A stretch of 6,079 nt of DNA from an uncultured Coriobacteriaceae bacterium (GTDB taxonomy: Bacteria; Actinomycetota; Coriobacteriia; Coriobacteriales; Atopobiaceae): the NCBI GenBank assembly GCA_902772085.1, contig CACXZL010000114.1:1-6079 (forward strand), read 5' to 3'. Both the position numbers and the translations under genes were made by a program. Shown one piece after another: positions 5,172 through 6,079 of the stretch. The notes beneath the pieces are model-generated. The model was not told where the DNA came from and made no database searches. It saw only the letters and a program-made list of their open reading frames with translations. Numbering within the stretch: the stretch's first letter is position 1; every line of letters starts with the position of its first letter.

Positions 5172-6079
5172 ATGCTGAGAATCGGAATGCTCACGAGCGG
5201 CGGCGACTGCCAGGCACTCAATGCGGCTCTACGCGGTGTCGCGAAGACGCTTTACGCCCAGTACAAGGGCTCTGTAGAGATCTACGGATTCCTCGATGGA
5301 TACCGCGGCATGATCTATGGAAACTACCGCAAGCTCTCGCCCTTGGACTTCAAGGGCATTCTCACGCAGGGTGGAACCATGCTTGGCACGAGCCGCACAC
5401 CCTTCAAGTTGCTCGATGAGCCCACGCCCGAGGGTCTCGACAAAGTTGCGTCCATGAAGCAGACCTACAAGGAACTCCAGCTCGACGGCTTGGTCATGGG
5501 AGGCGGCAACGGATCCACCAAGACCGCAAATCGCCTTTCTCAGGAAGGCCTCAACGTCATCGCCCTTCCCAAGACCATCGACAACGACACTTGGGGCACT
5601 GACTACACCTTCGGCTTCGACTCGGCCATCGAAATCGCGACCAAGTGCATCGACGACATCCACACCACCGCAAGCTCCCATGGCCGTGTGTTTGTCATCG
5701 AGATTATGGGTCACAAGGTTGGATGGATTCCCCTGTATGCCGGTGTCGCCGGCGGTGCAGACGTCATCCTGCTTCCCGAAATCCCCTACGACATCAACAA
5801 AGTCATCGAGACCATCGAGCACCGTGATGGCACGGGCAGTCGTTTCTCCATCATCGTCGCTGCAGAAGGCGCCATCTCCAAAGAAGACGCTAAGCTTTCC
5901 AAGAAGAAGTACAGGAAGAAGGTCGAGCAGCGTGGCCATTCCGTCGCATACGAGATTGCGAAGCAGATTGGCGACAAGACCGGTCGCGAGATTCGCATAG
6001 CCGTGCCAGGACACACCCAGCGCGGTGGCCAGCCGTGTGCCGCCGACCGTGTCTTTGCCACGCAAGTGGGCATCGAAGC
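5172..6079 (+). CDS. pfkA: 6-phosphofructokinase, 3' end outside the window
   Basis: Cytoplasmic glycolytic enzyme phosphorylating fructose 6-phosphate at C1. The first 302 residues are present and the frame is open at the window end. Seen: SGGDCQALNAALRG (9-22) for the phosphodonor loop, GGTMLGTSR (67-75), GGNGS (111-115), PKTIDND (133-139) with the catalytic-base Asp at 137, MGHKVGW (179-185), AEG (231-233) and substrate-binding HTQRGG (281-286). Relative to E. coli PfkA, Asp103 is Asn113, Gly104 is kept as Gly114, and Gly124 is Lys134. Lys at 124 goes with pyrophosphate use in many PFKs, while Gly at 104 goes with ATP, so the phosphodonor cannot be read off. I recall GGNG(T/S) with PKTIDND from a clostridial/actinobacterial PFK subgroup, so this looks like subfamily character rather than damage. 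A strong RBS sits six bases before the ATG. Divergent from the GGDEF/EAL gene. Confidence 0.93.
   Translation, partial: MLRIGMLTSGGDCQALNAALRGVAKTLYAQYKGSVEIYGFLDGYRGMIYGNYRKLSPLDFKGILTQGGTMLGTSRTPFKLLDEPTPEGLDKVASMKQTYKELQLDGLVMGGGNGSTKTANRLSQEGLNVIALPKTIDNDTWGTDYTFGFDSAIEIATKCIDDIHTTASSHGRVFVIEIMGHKVGWIPLYAGVAGGADVILLPEIPYDINKVIETIEHRDGTGSRFSIIVAAEGAISKEDAKLSKKKYRKKVEQRGHSVAYEIAKQIGDKTGREIRIAVPGHTQRGGQPCAADRVFATQVGIE

Noticed and set aside
5229..6065. 278-aa open frame on the - strand
   Set aside because: It is antisense to the phosphofructokinase, whose motifs are unmistakable. The translation is repetitive in Val, Asp and Gly, typical of a shadow frame.

Overview
The window holds three protein-coding genes and one small non-coding mobile-type element. 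In order: a bifunctional-type 23S rRNA methyltransferase of the RlmKL family (+, 300-2537), a soluble cyclic-di-GMP turnover protein with GAF-like, GGDEF, degenerate GGDEF and EAL domains (-, 2563-4932), and the first 302 codons of a 6-phosphofructokinase (+, 5172 to the window end). No rRNA, tRNA or CRISPR array was found. The moderately GC-rich coding regions, AT-rich intergenic stretch, the phosphofructokinase subtype (GGNGS plus PKTIDND) and a large GGDEF/EAL protein next to housekeeping genes suggest a free-living or gut/oral anaerobe. A Coriobacteriia-like actinobacterium is my best guess and a clostridial relative the alternative, but no taxonomic marker settles it.

Region by region. 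Bases 1-299 lie upstream of rlmKL and contain a 121-bp, nearly perfect inverted repeat (80-200) bracketed by an exact 8-bp direct repeat (AATTCTTG). This is the expected appearance of a MITE-like non-autonomous insertion. It is 129 bp with its duplicated site, an exact multiple of three and stop-free in one frame, so it artificially extends the rlmKL reading frame upstream of the true start. The rlmKL gene ends 25 bp from the stop codon of the convergent c-di-GMP gene. A terminator-like hairpin plus T6 for rlmKL appears to lie inside the last codons of that opposing gene. The c-di-GMP gene and pfk diverge from a 239-bp AT-rich intergenic region (4933-5171) with two notable dyads, candidate promoters and a good pfk ribosome binding site.

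The three genes do not form an operon or an obvious pathway: they are convergent and then divergent. The points most worth a second look are the MITE-like element, the apparent loss of catalytic motifs in the RlmK half of the methyltransferase, the asymmetric tandem GGDEF pair with no allosteric I-site, and the dyads in the divergent promoter region. I did not find a clear, wholly new multi-gene system here.
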